Source: Tillandsia leiboldiana
Lineage: Eukaryota > Streptophyta > Magnoliopsida > Poales > Bromeliaceae
Direction of reading: 5' to 3'
Length of the DNA stretch: 64,000 bases
Assembly (NCBI GenBank): GCA_029204045.2
Contig: CM055081.1
Location: forward strand, 7,641,068-7,705,067
The notes below the pieces were generated by a model. That model was not told the origin of the DNA. It was given only the letters and a program-made list of their open reading frames with translations, and searched no databases. This document shows, piece by piece, positions 11,938 through 24,061 of this stretch. Position 1 is the first letter of the stretch; every line of letters begins with the position of its first letter. The translations under genes were made by a program, and so were the position numbers.

Positions 11938-14323
11938 GCCCCCTTTGGCCTGCGTTTTGAGGGTTTTGCCGAGCTCTTCTCAGGCAGAGGTTTTAAGAGG
12001 AAATGTTCCTCACCTTGTGCTCCACCTTGTGATGGATTTACAGAATTTTTGGAGGCCTCGAGATCCGCGCTTTCTGCGACGCGGCGCACTGCGACGTTTC
12101 TTGGATTTTGGCTTCTACCGTCGCCTTTTAGTGTGGGAGACCCCTTGAGCTACCCCGATGGAATTTTTAGACGATTTTTGCGGCACCGCGTTCACGAGAG
12201 GTACGCCTTCGATTTCCGTGTTGATCACCTTGATTGATTCTGAGTTCTTGGCACGGTTTACGAGGCATTTCTAAGCCACTGTTTTGCTGGTGGATTTCTG
12301 GACAGCGGAGGCTTGCCGGAATTTTATCTCCGCAACCGAGTGTCGGATCGAGACGAGCCTATACACTTTTTGGATCTACTCGTCGCAAGGATTATCATTG
12401 TATTTTTCCGGGATTTTTCTGAGGCTTGCCCGAAGGTATACTATTCCCCTTTTATCTGTGTTTGAGTTTACAGTTGTGTGGTTGTGAGTGTTTGCGCACC
12501 TGTACTGTGGAATTTGTAACTTGGCCTACGGGGCTCGGATTTGGGCGTGCAGGTACCCGTTTCGAAGGTCTCGACGAGACGCTCGCGGTGATATTTTTAT
12601 CGGAATTTTCAGGGCACTTTCTGCAGGTGGGAATTTCAGATCTTCAGGACTGTCTTCTGCAGATTTTTGTACTTGGTTATTTTGTGGAATAAAGTGTAAC
12701 CTTGGACCTTTTGTTGTACCCAGGAGTATTTGCGGATGTTTGTGAACCCGTTGGGCTAAGGATTAGTGGAGGTTGTTGCTTCTGGTGTTTTCAGCTGTGG
12801 AACTCCGGACAGTTAGCATTTTCTGGTGGGTGGCCTTGTCTTCACGACCTATGGACTGTGCATTAATTCTATCTGTGTAGGGACTTGCATGTTATAGATG
12901 TGTTTTATATAGCATGCTAGATTATAGGAATTGATGTTCCTGATGTTGATAGATCATCATGTATTTATTGTCCTTCCCTACAAGCTGTTGATTATTGTTA
13001 TCTTGGAATTTGACCTAGCACCCCTGTCATATGATTGCATGTGTGACCAGACTGGTAGAAAACCCTCACTTGGGCTAGGGTTATTTCTGCTTTAGACATC
13101 CACACTTCTATCTTTCCTGGACATAGTGTTCTTCCTCGCCCGGGTAGTGGGCCGAGTGGTCAGGAGTTATCTTTTAGTGTGGGATGCATGTTACACTCGT
13201 GCTTGGGAGCAGAGTGGCGTCTGGTAGATGTAGTTGGTTGTTCATCTGTAGCGGGAGCCGTTTGGGTAGACGGCGGTCCCGAGATGTTTTATTTTTCTTG
13301 TTTTATCTGTCGCCGCTGTGCTAGTGGCAGCGGTAGATCAGTGTTAGCAGGACCTTAAACCCAGAACCTTTTTGGACACACATATGATTTTTGTCAACCA
13401 AATATTTTCTTCCAAGCATCGTAGGGTCGCCTGAGTCTGTTCCTGTTTGATTGGACGAAGGCATTAGCCCTTCGAGGCTTAGATATAAAACTTGGTTTCA
13501 ACTGTTTTCCTAAGCAGAACTAAAAATCATTAAATATGGATTTCTTACAGATCAGATGGCTTCAGTAAGAAATGTCACAGTTTTTCCTATAAATAAACCA
13601 CCGAGATGATTCGAGTGGTCTGGGTTCTAAGGTCTGCCTTTTCTTGGGACGAGAACAACGAGAGGCTATGCCTAGAGCCTGTTCTTGTTTGATTTGGGTT
13701 GTAGGTTCTAGTCTTTCGGTGTTCCCGGACCCTTCATTGGGTCAGTGGTTGAGATGTTCGGCCTGTTTGGCCTGTTGAGTCAGCTGTTCGCAGTGGTTGC
13801 AATGTTGGCCTGTTGAGGCAGTTTCTCGCAGTGGATGCGACTTTGTGCTATGAGTTGGTAGAGTGTGATCTAGAGGTTGTTTTCCCGATTTAGTGGTGGA
13901 GGTGGTTCTCCCACTTAGCCCTGAGGATCTTGGGGTTCTGGCAGATCGAGTCGTGGAGGTTTCCCGACTCAGCCATGGTCGTGCATTTATCAGATTGAGT
14001 CGTTGAGGGTTCTCCGACATAGCTGTGAGAGTGTTTTGGGCTATTCCTGTTCGAGTCGAGGTCCTTTTTCCGACTGAGTTGTGCTTGAGCTTGGAGTCAC
14101 CGATCTTTTTGATCGTGGATCATTGCCTGCATGAGCCACATTTGAGCTTGACAGAGATACTTTACAGAGATACTTGAGATGGGTTACTTTTTACTCGAGC
14201 GGGTCGCTCCCCTCGAGGGCCACTCCGGAGTAGGCGAGACCGGGTTGTGTACCGGCGTGAGTTTGAGCTTTTCTATCGCGACTTGTCGTTGCATTTGTCC
14301 CTCTGGCTGTGCTGGTGTTGGCA

Positions 14324-14451
14324 GTCATGGACGTCCTACGTAAGTCCGCTCCTCCGGGACGTAACGGCAGTAGGTTGGCGCATGTTGGCCGTCATGGACG
14401 TCCTACGTAAGTCCGCTCCTCCGGGACGTAACGGCAGTAGGTTGGCGCAGG
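14324..14451. repeat. 67-base tandem duplication inside the 5' LTR
   Basis: Two near-identical copies start with GTCATGGACGTCCTACGTAA at 14324 and 14391. The same pair occurs in the 3' LTR at about 20791-20918, so it predates this insertion. Confidence 0.85.
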
Positions 14452-15199
14452 CTTGACTGGACCTGATGAGGCAGTCAGTTCAGATTGGGTGATCAGAGAT
14501 GAGAGTTAGTCGTGGCATCATGTTCTTTCTGTTCCACTCCTTGAGCATCTAGGTAGAGGCATAGTAGCTGTAGAGTTTACTTTTCCAGCTTTCCTTACAG
14601 CACTGCTTTTGTTACTTTATGCCTCTAGTGGACTTAGTGGGCAGACCGTCGGGCTTGTTGGCGGCACCCACTGAGAACTACTTGGGACGTAGTTCTCACA
14701 CCCGTCGTGGTGTCTTTTCCCACAGGAACTTCTACTCGGGTTCCTGTTGTTCCTGTTGCTGATCCTTCTGACCGAGCGAGGGAGTCGCGAGCTAGTTCCC
14801 TACCCGTCGTTGGAGTGTAGCGGTACCCCTTCAGAGGAGAGCTTCAGTAGATTAGTTATTTTATTTTCCTTCTTTGAGAGACTGTTGTAGTGAGGATTGT
14901 TGTATTGAGAGCCTGTACACTGATGTATTTATTGGAGATACCTCCCGGTTGAGTTCTGAGTTTGTATATGAGGATATTGTATGATTATCTTTTTGGGAGA
15001 CGGACATTGTTGTATTATTTCCAGTTGTACAGTGATTGATTTAGTTATACAGCAGATTTTTATTTATAGCTCTGATATCTGTTTAGCTGTAGTACTTTTC
15101 TTGCAGGTAGGACGCTTCACCTATGCGGGTTTGGCATAGGTGGCGGATCTGTTGGCGAGCCGGGTCGCAGTTTCGACCCCGGGGCGTGACAGATTAGAG

Positions 15200-15212
15200 T
15201 GGTATCAGAGCC
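15200..15212 (+). promoter_or_regulatory. Primer-binding site for initiator tRNA-Met
   Basis: TGGTATCAGAGCC lies eight bases after the end of the 5' LTR. It matches the common plant tRNA-Met primer site. Confidence 0.9.
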
Positions 15213-15486
15213 TAGGTTGTAGGTCATTGAGGACTTAGAAACCCTAGGCTTATGGTTGGACATTAGGATGACCACGTGAGAGTCGTGACTTTTAGCGAGA
15301 GTCCTGATCGAGTTTTGTACCTCTCCCAAGAGACGGGATGAGTGATTGGCATGTTTATGCTCCTAAGCGATTATGTTGGCTGCAGACAACATAATGCTGT
15401 GGAATTGATAACATGTCTTAGACTTTCGCTGGATTGGGTCGTATGGTTGTTGTGTCCTGATGTTTGTTATTGTGCAGTGGTCTACG

Positions 15487-17500
15487 ATGCCCCTGAGACG
15501 TCGTGTAGCGAAGAGGGCACATCCCGCATCTGATGAGTAACCCGAGCAGCGGGAGGCAGAGCTATCAGAGCAGAGCGAGACCCAAGAGTTATGGATCCAG
15601 ATGGCACAGACGTCGGAGGCTGTCCGATGCCAGGAAGAGGCCATGGAACGTTTGTTGCGCTTGTTGGAGCTGAGAGCGCAGTTAATTGCTGTATCGCTTG
15701 AGTGTCCTCCAGTACTTTCTTCCTATGCAGTGGTACCTTCAGTTGCACTTGTGGCACCGACTGAGCGAGCAGCCCCTCCGTGCCGACGAGTAGTGCCGAG
15801 GCACCGAGGCAGGGTGGATAGTGGATAGTAGCTGAGCTTCGGGACGTCATTGGTCGATGGAGCCAGTCCCGGCAGTCTGAACCATCCCGATTCACAGGTT
15901 TGAGTTGGAGCCCTTGTAGGCAAAATTGGGGTTGGTGGTGATGGAGAGACTATCTGTGAGCCTTCATGTGCTAGGGAGTTTATACAGTTGTCGAACTGCA
16001 CGCTCCAGGTTTCGAGGGACGAGGCGCATAGGATATGTTTGACGGGGAATGGTTTGCGCCAGGATACCTTTCAGTTTAGTTGGTCCCTCCGTTTTGAATT
16101 ATTGACGCTTCGATGGGTAGGCATTGTGTGTGGAGCATGACGCTGCAGTTTCTTTGGATAGGGATCGGCCGCCAGAGGCGAGTTCTGGATATCGGCGCTT
16201 GGCGTCGGGTGATGGAGGACAGACTGACCGGCAGAGGCATTTCTCATCTCCGTACCTGGATGGCGAATTTTCGAGATGCCAGAGATCGGGTGGACCCCGA
16301 TGGCAGCATCAGCATCTATATCAGAGTAGCGCAACGGTAGCGTGGATTTGTTATCTGCGGATGACTTTTTTTCGTCGCCTCAATGTGAGCAGAGACAGAG
16401 GTTGTGCTCCCTTGTGGTTTATGTCCTATGCAGTTGAGGCCGCGAGTTATACGGGTGGACTTATTGGTAATTATGGCAGTTCGGCGTTTCGACCTAGTGC
16501 TTGGGTTTTGGTTGGTGCAGTGCCACAGGATGTTAGACTGCGGGAGGTGAGGACTTTGACCTTCTGCGAGGCAGACGAGAGGAGATTTGGTTGTTGAGGT
16601 CGTTAGAGCACACTGGTTATAGCGACAGTGTGAGAGGTGCTTACGGCGGCACCGGGACCCAAAGATATCTCTGTTGCCACGAGATTCCGGGTGTGATTTC
16701 ACCTGAGCTGTTGATAATGCCGCCGGTTAGGGAGATAGAGATTGAGTTGGCGTGGTTCGGGGAACCGCGCCACCCTCGACAGCACCTCATTGGATATTGC
16801 CAGTAGAGCTGTGAGAGCTGATGGCGCAGTTGCAGGATCTGATGGATCGAGGGGTCTGTTTGACCTAGTGCCACGCCGTTGATATACGGTGGTGATGCCA
16901 CATCGTTGATACACGACTGTGAGGGCCCTTTTATGGTTCGTGTGTAGACAGGTCCGAGTATTATTCTGGACCTTTTGATGGAGTCATACTCCGGCAGTTA
17001 TTGTTTGGTGCGGGTACCTACTTGGAATCAGACAGCCGAGGACCTTGCCTTGATGGCGTTCAGGACACGGTAGGGCATCTTGAGCTCTTAGTGAGGCCAA
17101 TTGGATTGATTAACGCCCTGCCACTCTTTTGGTTTGAGGAATTGTGCTCCAGCTGTACTTGATTGTATTGGTAACAAGATCCTCCAAGGATATTATGATC
17201 TACTCCTAGAGCGACTTGGAGCGTGAGGAGCACTGGTGGATGTGTTACTATGCTGTGTGGATGAAGCTGTATGCCAGGTTATTGAGATACAAGTTTTAGC
17301 TTTAGAAGCTTACCTTCTTGGGTCACATTGTGTTAGCCATAGGAGCGGCGGTGGATTTCCGGCCAATGTGGATGCTATTTGAGTTTGGCTGAGATCAACA
17401 TTTTTTGTTGAGGAGTAATCACGGGGAGTGAGTAGCGACTGGGGAGTTGGAGACTGTGTTGTTGGATGCTTACCCTTAGCTTTGAACTCCCTTTTGAGCC
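15487..17500 (+). pseudogene. Decayed gag-pol remnants of the del/Tekay-like element
   Basis: A gag-like start (MPLRRRVAKRAHPASDE then stop) lies at 15487. It is followed in another frame by SEAVRCQEEAMERLLRLLEL. Reverse transcriptase traces occur later in several frames: a REIEIEL segment near 16720-16760, an AFRTR-like piece near 17055 and LYARLLRYKF then FLGHIVLAIG near 17270-17350. Stops and frame changes are frequent, and protease and integrase could not be seen. The interior (2.35 kb) is far shorter than an autonomous element's. Confidence 0.7.
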
Positions 17501-17526
17501 GTGTTTGTTTCGAGGACGAAACTTTC

Positions 17527-17542
17527 TTTTAGTGGGGGAGGA
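17527..17542 (+). promoter_or_regulatory. Polypurine tract of the del/Tekay-like element
   Basis: AGTGGGGGAGGA directly abuts the 3' LTR start at 17543. It is the expected plus-strand primer for reverse transcription. Confidence 0.85.
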
Positions 17543-20500
17543 TGTGAGGACCCGGAATTCCCACGTTTGGATTACTGTTGGATCTGCGGCTTCCGGAGAC
17601 CCATGTTGGGTGTTAGAGGTGTTTGCGCGCATATTGGACCCAAGATTTGGACTCGACATGAAAAACAGATCAAGTTTGCTTTCCCGGGAATTTTTGAGAA
17701 ATTTTAGAAGTGGAATTTGGCAAATCGGACAGCGGATTTGGATTCAGCGCGCGAAAACGCTCAAAATGGACTATTTACTTGTATTTTTCGGAGCTCGGAT
17801 GACCCGGCACGGATTTCGAGGCGTGGGGTTACTGTTCCGGCGGCCGGAGTTGCGCCGGCGGTGGCGGCGGACGGCGGAGCGCGGCGGCGGGCCGAGGAGA
17901 GGCCGGTCGGTCCACCGCGGGAGTCGTGCACCGGGCGCGGGCCACGTGGCGCCTCCCGATTGGCCGGCGCGGCAGGCGCGGTCCATAGAGTATCGCGGGT
18001 GCACGGTGGACCGGAGCGGGACACGTGGCGTGATGGCATTGGCCGGTGCACGGGCGCGCGGTCCACGCAGCTGGCAGCTGGTGCCTCGGGATGCGGGCCC
18101 GACACGGGGCCGTGGGCGGCGTGGCCGCGCACGTGGGCGCGACGTGGGCGCGGCCGGGCGCACGTGGGCGCGAATCCCGAGGAGTTGACTCCGCGTTCGG
18201 CGGCAGAGCAGGAGGACGCGTGGCGCGACGCGGTTGGCCGCGCTCGCTGTTGCCTGTTCGGGGACACGTGTCACTCCAGGGACGATTCGGGCGCAGCTGG
18301 TTTGGGGTACATTTTGGGTCACTGTAGCAGCCCGGAAGTTTCGGGCGCCCGGAAGTTGGGACAAAATGGGTATTTCAGGATTTGTTGAGTTGGGGCTATA
18401 AATAGCCCCCTTTGGCCTGCGTTTTGAGGGTTTTGCCGAGCTCTTCTCAGGCAGAGGTTTTAAGAGGAAATGTTCCTCACCTTGTGCTCCACCTTGTGAT
18501 GGATTTACAGAATTTTTGGAGGCCTCGAGATCCGCGCTTTCTGCGACGCGGCGCACTGCGACGTTTCTTGGATTTTGGCTTCTACCGTCGCCTTTTAGTG
18601 TGGGAGACCCCTTGAGCTACCCCGATGGAATTTTTAGACGATTTTTGCGGCACCGCGTTCACGAGAGGTACGCCTTCGATTTCCGTGTTGATCACCTTGA
18701 TTGATTCTGAGTTCTTGGCACGGTTTACGAGGCATTTCTAAGCCACTGTTTTGCTGGTGGATTTCTGGACAGCGGAGGCTTGCCGGAATTTTATCTCCGC
18801 AACCGAGTGTCGGATCGAGACGAGCCTATACACTTTTTGGATCTACTCGTCGCAAGGATTATCATTGTATTTTTCCGGGATTTTTCTGAGGCTTGCCCGA
18901 AGGTATACTATTCCCCTTTTATCTGTGTTTGAGTTTACAGTTGTGTGGTTGTGAGTGTTTGCGCACCTGTACTGTGGAATTTGTAACTTGGCCTACGGGG
19001 CTCGGATTTGGGCGTGCAGGTACCCGTTTCGAAGGTCTCGACGAGACGCTCGCGGTGATATTTTTATCGGAATTTTCAGGGCACTTTCTGCAGGTGGGAA
19101 TTTCAGATCTTCAGGACTGTCTTCTGCAGATTTTTGTACTTGGTTATTTTGTGGAATAAAGTGTAACCTTGGACCTTTTGTTGTACCCAGGAGTATTTGC
19201 GGATGTTTGTGAACCCGTTGGGCTGAGGATTAGTGGAGGTTGTTGCTTCTGGTGTTTTCAGCTGTGGAACTCCGGACAGTTAGCATTTTCTGGTGGGTGG
19301 CCTTGTCTTCACGACCTATGGACTGTGCATTAATTCTATCTGTGTAGGGACTTGCATGTTATAGATGTGTTTTATATAGCATGCTAGATTATAGGAATTG
19401 ATGTTCCTGATGTTGATAGATCATCATGTATTTATTGTCCTTCCCTACAAGCTGTTGATTATTGTTATCTTGGAATTTGACCTAGCACCCCTGTCATATG
19501 ATTGCATGTGTGACCAGACTGGTAGAAAACCCTCACTTGGGCTAGGGTTATTTCTGCTTTAGACATCCACACTTCTATCTTTCCTGGACATAGTGTTCTT
19601 CCTCGCCCGGGTAGTGGGCCGAGTGGTCAGGAGTTATCTTTTAGTGTGGGATGCATGTTACACTCGTGCTTGGGAGCAGAGTGGCGTCTGGTAGATGTAG
19701 TTGGTTGTTCATCTGTAGCGGGAGCCGTTTGGGTAGACGGCGGTCCCGAGATGTTTTATTTTTCTTGTTTTATCTGTCGCCGCTGTGCTAGTGGCAGCGG
19801 TAGATCAGTGTTAGCAGGACCTTAAACCCAGAACCTTTTTGGACACACATATGATTTTTGTCAACCAAATATTTTCTTCCAAGCATCGTAGGGTCGCCTG
19901 AGTCTGTTCCTGTTTGATTGGACGAAGGCATTAGCCCTTCGAGGCTTAGATATAAAACTTGGTTTCAACTGTTTTCCTAAGCAGAACTAAAAATCATTAA
20001 ATATGGATTTCTTACAGATCAGATGGCTTCAGTAAGAAATGTCACAGTTTTTCCTATAAATAAACCACCGAGATGATTCGAGTGGTCTGGGTTCTAAGGT
20101 CTGCCTTTTCTTGGGACGAGAACAACGAGAGGCTATGCCTAGAGCCTGTTCTTGTTTGATTTGGGTTGTAGGTTCTAGTCTTTCGGTGTTCCCGGACCCT
20201 TCATTGGGTCAGTGGTTGAGATGTTCGGCCTGTTTGGCCTGTTGAGTCAGCTGTTCGCAGTGGTTGCAATGTTGGCCTGTTGAGGCAGTTTCTCGCAGTG
20301 GATGCGACTTTGTGCTATGAGTTGGTAGAGTGTGATCTAGAGGTTGTTTTCCCGATTTAGTGGTGGAGGTGGTTCTCCCACTTAGCCCTGAGGATCTTGG
20401 GGTTCTGGCAGATCGAGTCGTGGAGGTTTCCCGACTCAGCCATGGTCGTGCATTTATCAGATTGAGTCGTTGAGGGTTCTCCGACATAGCTGTGAGAGTG

Positions 20501-21658
20501 TTTTGGGCTATTCCTGTTCGAGTCGAGGTCCTTTTTCCGACTGAGTTGTGCTTGAGCTTGGAGTCACCGATCTTTTTGATCGTGGATCATTGCCTGCATG
20601 AGCCACATTTGAGCTTGACAGAGATACTTTACAGAGATACTTGAGATGGGTTACTTTTTACTCGAGCGGGTCGCTCCCCTCGAGGGCCACTCCGGAGTAG
20701 GCGAGACCGGGTTGTGTACCGGCGTGAGTTTGAGCTTTTCTATCGCGACTTGTCGTTGCATTTGTCCCTCTGGCTGTGCTGGTGTTGGCAGTCATGGACG
20801 TCCTACGTAAGTCCGCTCCTCCGGGACGTAACGGCAGTAGGTTGGCGCATGTTGGCCGTCATGGACGTCCTACGTAAGTCCGCTCCTCCGGGACGTAACG
20901 GCAGTAGGTTGGCGCAGGCTTGACTGGACCTGATGAGGCAGTCAGTTCAGATTGGGTGATCAGAGATGAGAGTTAGTCGTGGCATCATGTTCTTTCTGTT
21001 CCACTCCTTGAGCATCTAGGTAGAGGCATAGTAGCTGTAGAGTTTACTTTTCCAGCTTTCCTTACAGCACTGCTTTTGTTACTTTATGCCTCTAGTGGAC
21101 TTAGTGGGCAGACCGTCGGGCTTGTTGGCGGCACCCACTGAGAACTACTTGGGACGTAGTTCTCACACCCGTCGTGGTGTCTTTTCCCACAGGAACTTCT
21201 ACTCGGGTTCCTGTTGTTCCTGTTGCTGATCCTTCTGACCGAGCGAGGGAGTCGCGAGCTAGTTCCCTACCCGTCGTTGGAGTGTAGCGGTACCCCTTCA
21301 GAGGAGAGCTTCAGTAGATTAGTTATTTTATTTTCCTTCTTTGAGAGACTGTTGTAGTGAGGATTGTTGTATTGAGAGCCTGTACACTGATGTATTTATT
21401 GGAGATACCTCCCGGTTGAGTTCTGAGTTTGTATATGAGGATATTGTATGATTATCTTTTTGGGAGACGGACATTGTTGTATTATTTCCAGTTGTACAGT
21501 GATTGATTTAGTTATACAGCAGATTTTTATTTATAGCTCTGATATCTGTTTAGCTGTAGTACTTTTCTTGCAGGTAGGACGCTTCACCTATGCGGGTTTG
21601 GCATAGGTGGCGGATCTGTTGGCGAGCCGGGTCGCAGTTTCGACCCCGGGGCGTGACA
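17543..21658 (+). repeat. 3' LTR of the del/Tekay-like element
   Basis: Same length as the 5' LTR (4116 bases), offset by 6467. The differences noticed are near 17656, 17669, 17847 and 19225. It is followed by the target duplicate CCTGC at 21659-21663. Confidence 0.93.
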
Positions 21659-21663
21659 CCTGC

Positions 21664-22251
21664 TGTCACTACTGTGATGGCATCTGCGTCATCCCGATCA
21701 GTCTCCCCTGTCGCTGATCCTGATATCGATGACGAGGCTGATCGAGCTGAGAAGGCTCGAGCAAAGACTGTTCTGCTCGAGTTCAAGAAATTCAAACCAC
21801 AAGTATTCGAAGGCAAATATGATGATCATTGGGCGGTCGAACAGTGGATCGACCATATGGAAAAGCTATTCCAAGACGTGTATACGGAGGACCGCGACAA
21901 AGTGCATATCGCGGTGCATTGCCTTGAGGGCAGGGCATCAAAGTGGTGGAGACGTCATCGAGAGCATCACTTCCTGGGTCTGCCTGAACCCACCTGGGAA
22001 GACTTCAAGTCAGCAATGTACCACCATCACTTGAAGGAGACCACCAAGGAGGGTCTTGAGCGGGAGTTAGAAAACATCAAGAAATGAGATAAAACTGTCC
22101 GTGAGTATGAATAGGAGTTCTTGCGCATTGCTGATCTGGTTCCTTAGGCAGTGCGCAAGGAACGGCGCAAGGTGCGACTCTTCTCCCAGGGACTGAGACA
22201 TGAGATTCGCCGCCAGCTCTCATCCCACTTGATCACCGACTTCGACAACTG
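21664..22251 (+). pseudogene. Ty3/gypsy gag, 3' part (Retrotrans_gag-like domain)
   Basis: This continues the frame of 10708-11075. It contains gag landmarks: FKKFKPQVFEGKYDDHWAVE, QWIDHMEKLF, LEGRASKWWRRHRE and WEDFKSAMYHHHLKE. An in-frame TGA after ENIKK (near 22085) and further stops near 22112 and 22146 disrupt it. Gag-like residues (LFSQGLRHEIRRQL, then DFDNCVEC) continue to about 22251. There the sequence changes abruptly to Cassandra internal sequence. No zinc knuckle or pol follows. Confidence 0.8.
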
Positions 22252-22547
22252 TGTGGAGTGTAGCTCCCTACAAGGTCGGCTAAGGCTAGCGAGACGAGTC
22301 TCATATCGCCTGGTACTAGTGAGTGTGCTTGAGCCTGACGTGGACGTCAAGGCTTAAAGGAGGGAGGAATGTGACACCCCCGAAATTTAAAATAGTCCTA
22401 TATATAAATGATATAATAGGACTAAATATCTTAATCCGGCTATAGCATTTTGGGTGGTAGTAAGACCCAAGAGGTTAAGAGAGTTAAGTGTGCTAGAGCT
22501 AGAGTAGTTCTAGGATGGGTGACCCTCTGGGAAGTTGGGGCGTCACA
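22252..22547 (+). mobile_element. Cassandra TRIM 3' half (internal end plus one LTR) fused to gypsy gag
   Basis: Bases 22252-22369 match the distal internal region of the complete Cassandra at 56798-57373, including GTGGAGTGTAGCTCCC, GAGCCTGACGTGGACGTCA and the purine tract. A 178-base LTR at 22370-22547 begins TGTGACACCCCC and ends GGCGTCACA. The LTR carries a 5S rRNA-like segment, GGATGGGTGACC flanked by AGAGTAGTTCTA and CTGGGAAGT. No second LTR is seen on the left, where gypsy gag abuts directly. Confidence 0.85.
22481..22536 (+). other. 5S rRNA-derived segment within the Cassandra LTR
   Basis: AGTTAAGTGTGCT, then AGAGTAGTTCTAGGATGGG and TGACC..CTGGGAAGT match the 3' half of plant 5S rRNA, including the internal RNA polymerase III control region. 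This is the hallmark of Cassandra elements. It is not a functional 5S gene because the first half of 5S is missing. Confidence 0.88.
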
Positions 22548-22569
22548 TTTTTTTTTTTTTTTTTTTTTA

Positions 22570-23719
22570 AAAAAAAGGAAAAAAAATTGCTTGAAATCAA
22601 AGGTTGATACAACCCTTTTGGGTCTCAGAAAAAAAAAAAACACACACTGACGAGCAGGTTAATATACACCATAAGAAAAAATGTATGAATATAAATTTTA
22701 CATCTATGAATAGAAATAAAATATATGAATAATATTTCTTGTATTTAAATAAAAAAATATATATTTGTCTATGTTTTTTGAGGCTAGCATCATTTCACCA
22801 ATGGGTAAAGTGTCTAACGAGGGTCATCCATTTTATTTAAGGAGCGAGATGTAGAATGTACAGTACTCTTTCTTAGGTGTGCTATTTAAATTGTCAATCA
22901 GTAAATAAGTTACAGTAAAGAGAGAGAGGCGAGTAGTAATTAAATTCCATTTGACAAACGGAGTGGTGAGGATGCAGCAAGTTAATCTTCTTCGATGTAC
23001 CCCAAAATGTGTAGGCAGCTAAAACAAAATTGGCTACCAGCAAGAGAAAGGTTCCTACGCATGCGGACCGTGCTAGCACATCTTTCTGGCCGTAATGTGC
23101 CCGACCCATGCAAGGAACCACACACACGACACCTCTCTCTCATTAAAGACTTTCAAAATGCACCCGAGCTCTATTTTTCGACCCCATTTGCGCGAAATTG
23201 GTTCTGGCTCGGCCAAACACAAAATTATATTACCTTCTGTTTTTAAACTTATATTAATTACTGAAATAAATAATTTTTGTTTATATTTAAATCAAATGTG
23301 ACTTATATGATTTGTTTAAGATCTTTTACAATCAGTTTACTTTAGAAATCCACTCACTTGTGGCTAAAAATTATAGATGATTTTATATGGCTTTGTGTAA
23401 AGTAAACATATTGAATTGTAAATGTATTTTTATAGAATTCAAATTTTTATATTTGTTTTTTAAAACTTCTCATTTTTACTTTTTTTTTTTAATTTGTCGT
23501 TGTTTATCTTTTCAATAAAATATAAATAAAATATTAATTTTGTCATCAGATATATGTATTAGAATAGTACAAAAATATCTTCCAAAGAATCCTCCAATAG
23601 CCTGCTTATTTTTTTTTCTCTATAAAAAAAATTAATCTCTTATTATTCACTACCACATCTTTTTATTTTTCTTTTTTATTTATCCAATACTCTATCAGAG
23701 GCAAGTGAAATAGAGCGTG

Positions 23720-23763
<44 letters not shown>

Positions 23764-24027
23764 TTTTATATAACTTTCACTACTTCAAAAATATTTTTTT
23801 TTATTTTTTATTTTAAATATATTTTTCGTATATTTTAATAGTACAAAAATATATCAGAAATATGTATTAGAATAGTATAAAAATATCTTCCAAAGAATCC
23901 TCCAACAGCCTACTTTCTTTTTTTTCTCTATAAAAAAAATTAATCTCTTATTATTCTCTACCACTTCTTTTTATTTTTCTTTTTTATTTATCCAATACTC
24001 TATCAGAGGCAAGTGAAATAGAGCGTG

Positions 24028-24061
<34 letters not shown>

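Larger units (their letters stand above)
11076..15191 (+). repeat. 5' LTR of the del/Tekay-like element
   Basis: The LTR is 4116 bases with TG...CA ends. It has a strongly GC-rich block at about 11340-11800. A TATA box (TATAAATA, 11930-11937) is embedded in a short inverted repeat, GGGGCTA/TAGCCCC. A 67-base tandem duplication lies near 14324-14451. Long frames in the GC-rich part occur on both strands and are probably compositional. Confidence 0.93.
11076..21658 (+). mobile_element. Young non-autonomous del/Tekay-like Ty3/gypsy LTR retrotransposon
   Basis: Two 4116-base direct repeats (11076-15191 and 17543-21658) flank a 2351-base interior. Both begin TGTGAGGACC and end GTGACA. The element sits between 5-base target duplications CCTGC (11071-11075 and 21659-21663). 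A tRNA-Met primer site follows the left LTR and a purine tract precedes the right LTR. I noticed only four LTR differences, all transitions, so insertion was recent. The interior has decayed gag and pol remnants and no intact ORF, so mobilisation would need proteins from a relative. Very long LTRs plus the CGAGGACGAAACTTTCTTTT run before the purine tract are typical of the del/Tekay chromovirus group. Confidence 0.93.

Noticed and set aside
11250..12089. Long open frames (up to 261 codons) on both strands in the GC-rich LTR block, repeated at 17717-18556
   Set aside because: They overlap on opposite strands, occur only within the LTR, have Arg/Ala/Pro/Gly-rich compositional sequence and no domain. 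High GC alone suppresses stop codons here.
22481..22536. A 5S rRNA gene
   Set aside because: Only the 3' half of the 5S sequence is present and it sits inside a Cassandra LTR. The first ~50 bases of 5S are missing.
22894..23127. 77-codon frame identical at 22894-23127 (-) and 56475-56708 (+)
   Set aside because: Identity is explained by the inverted block duplication of non-coding DNA. There is no domain, no leader and no conserved start context.
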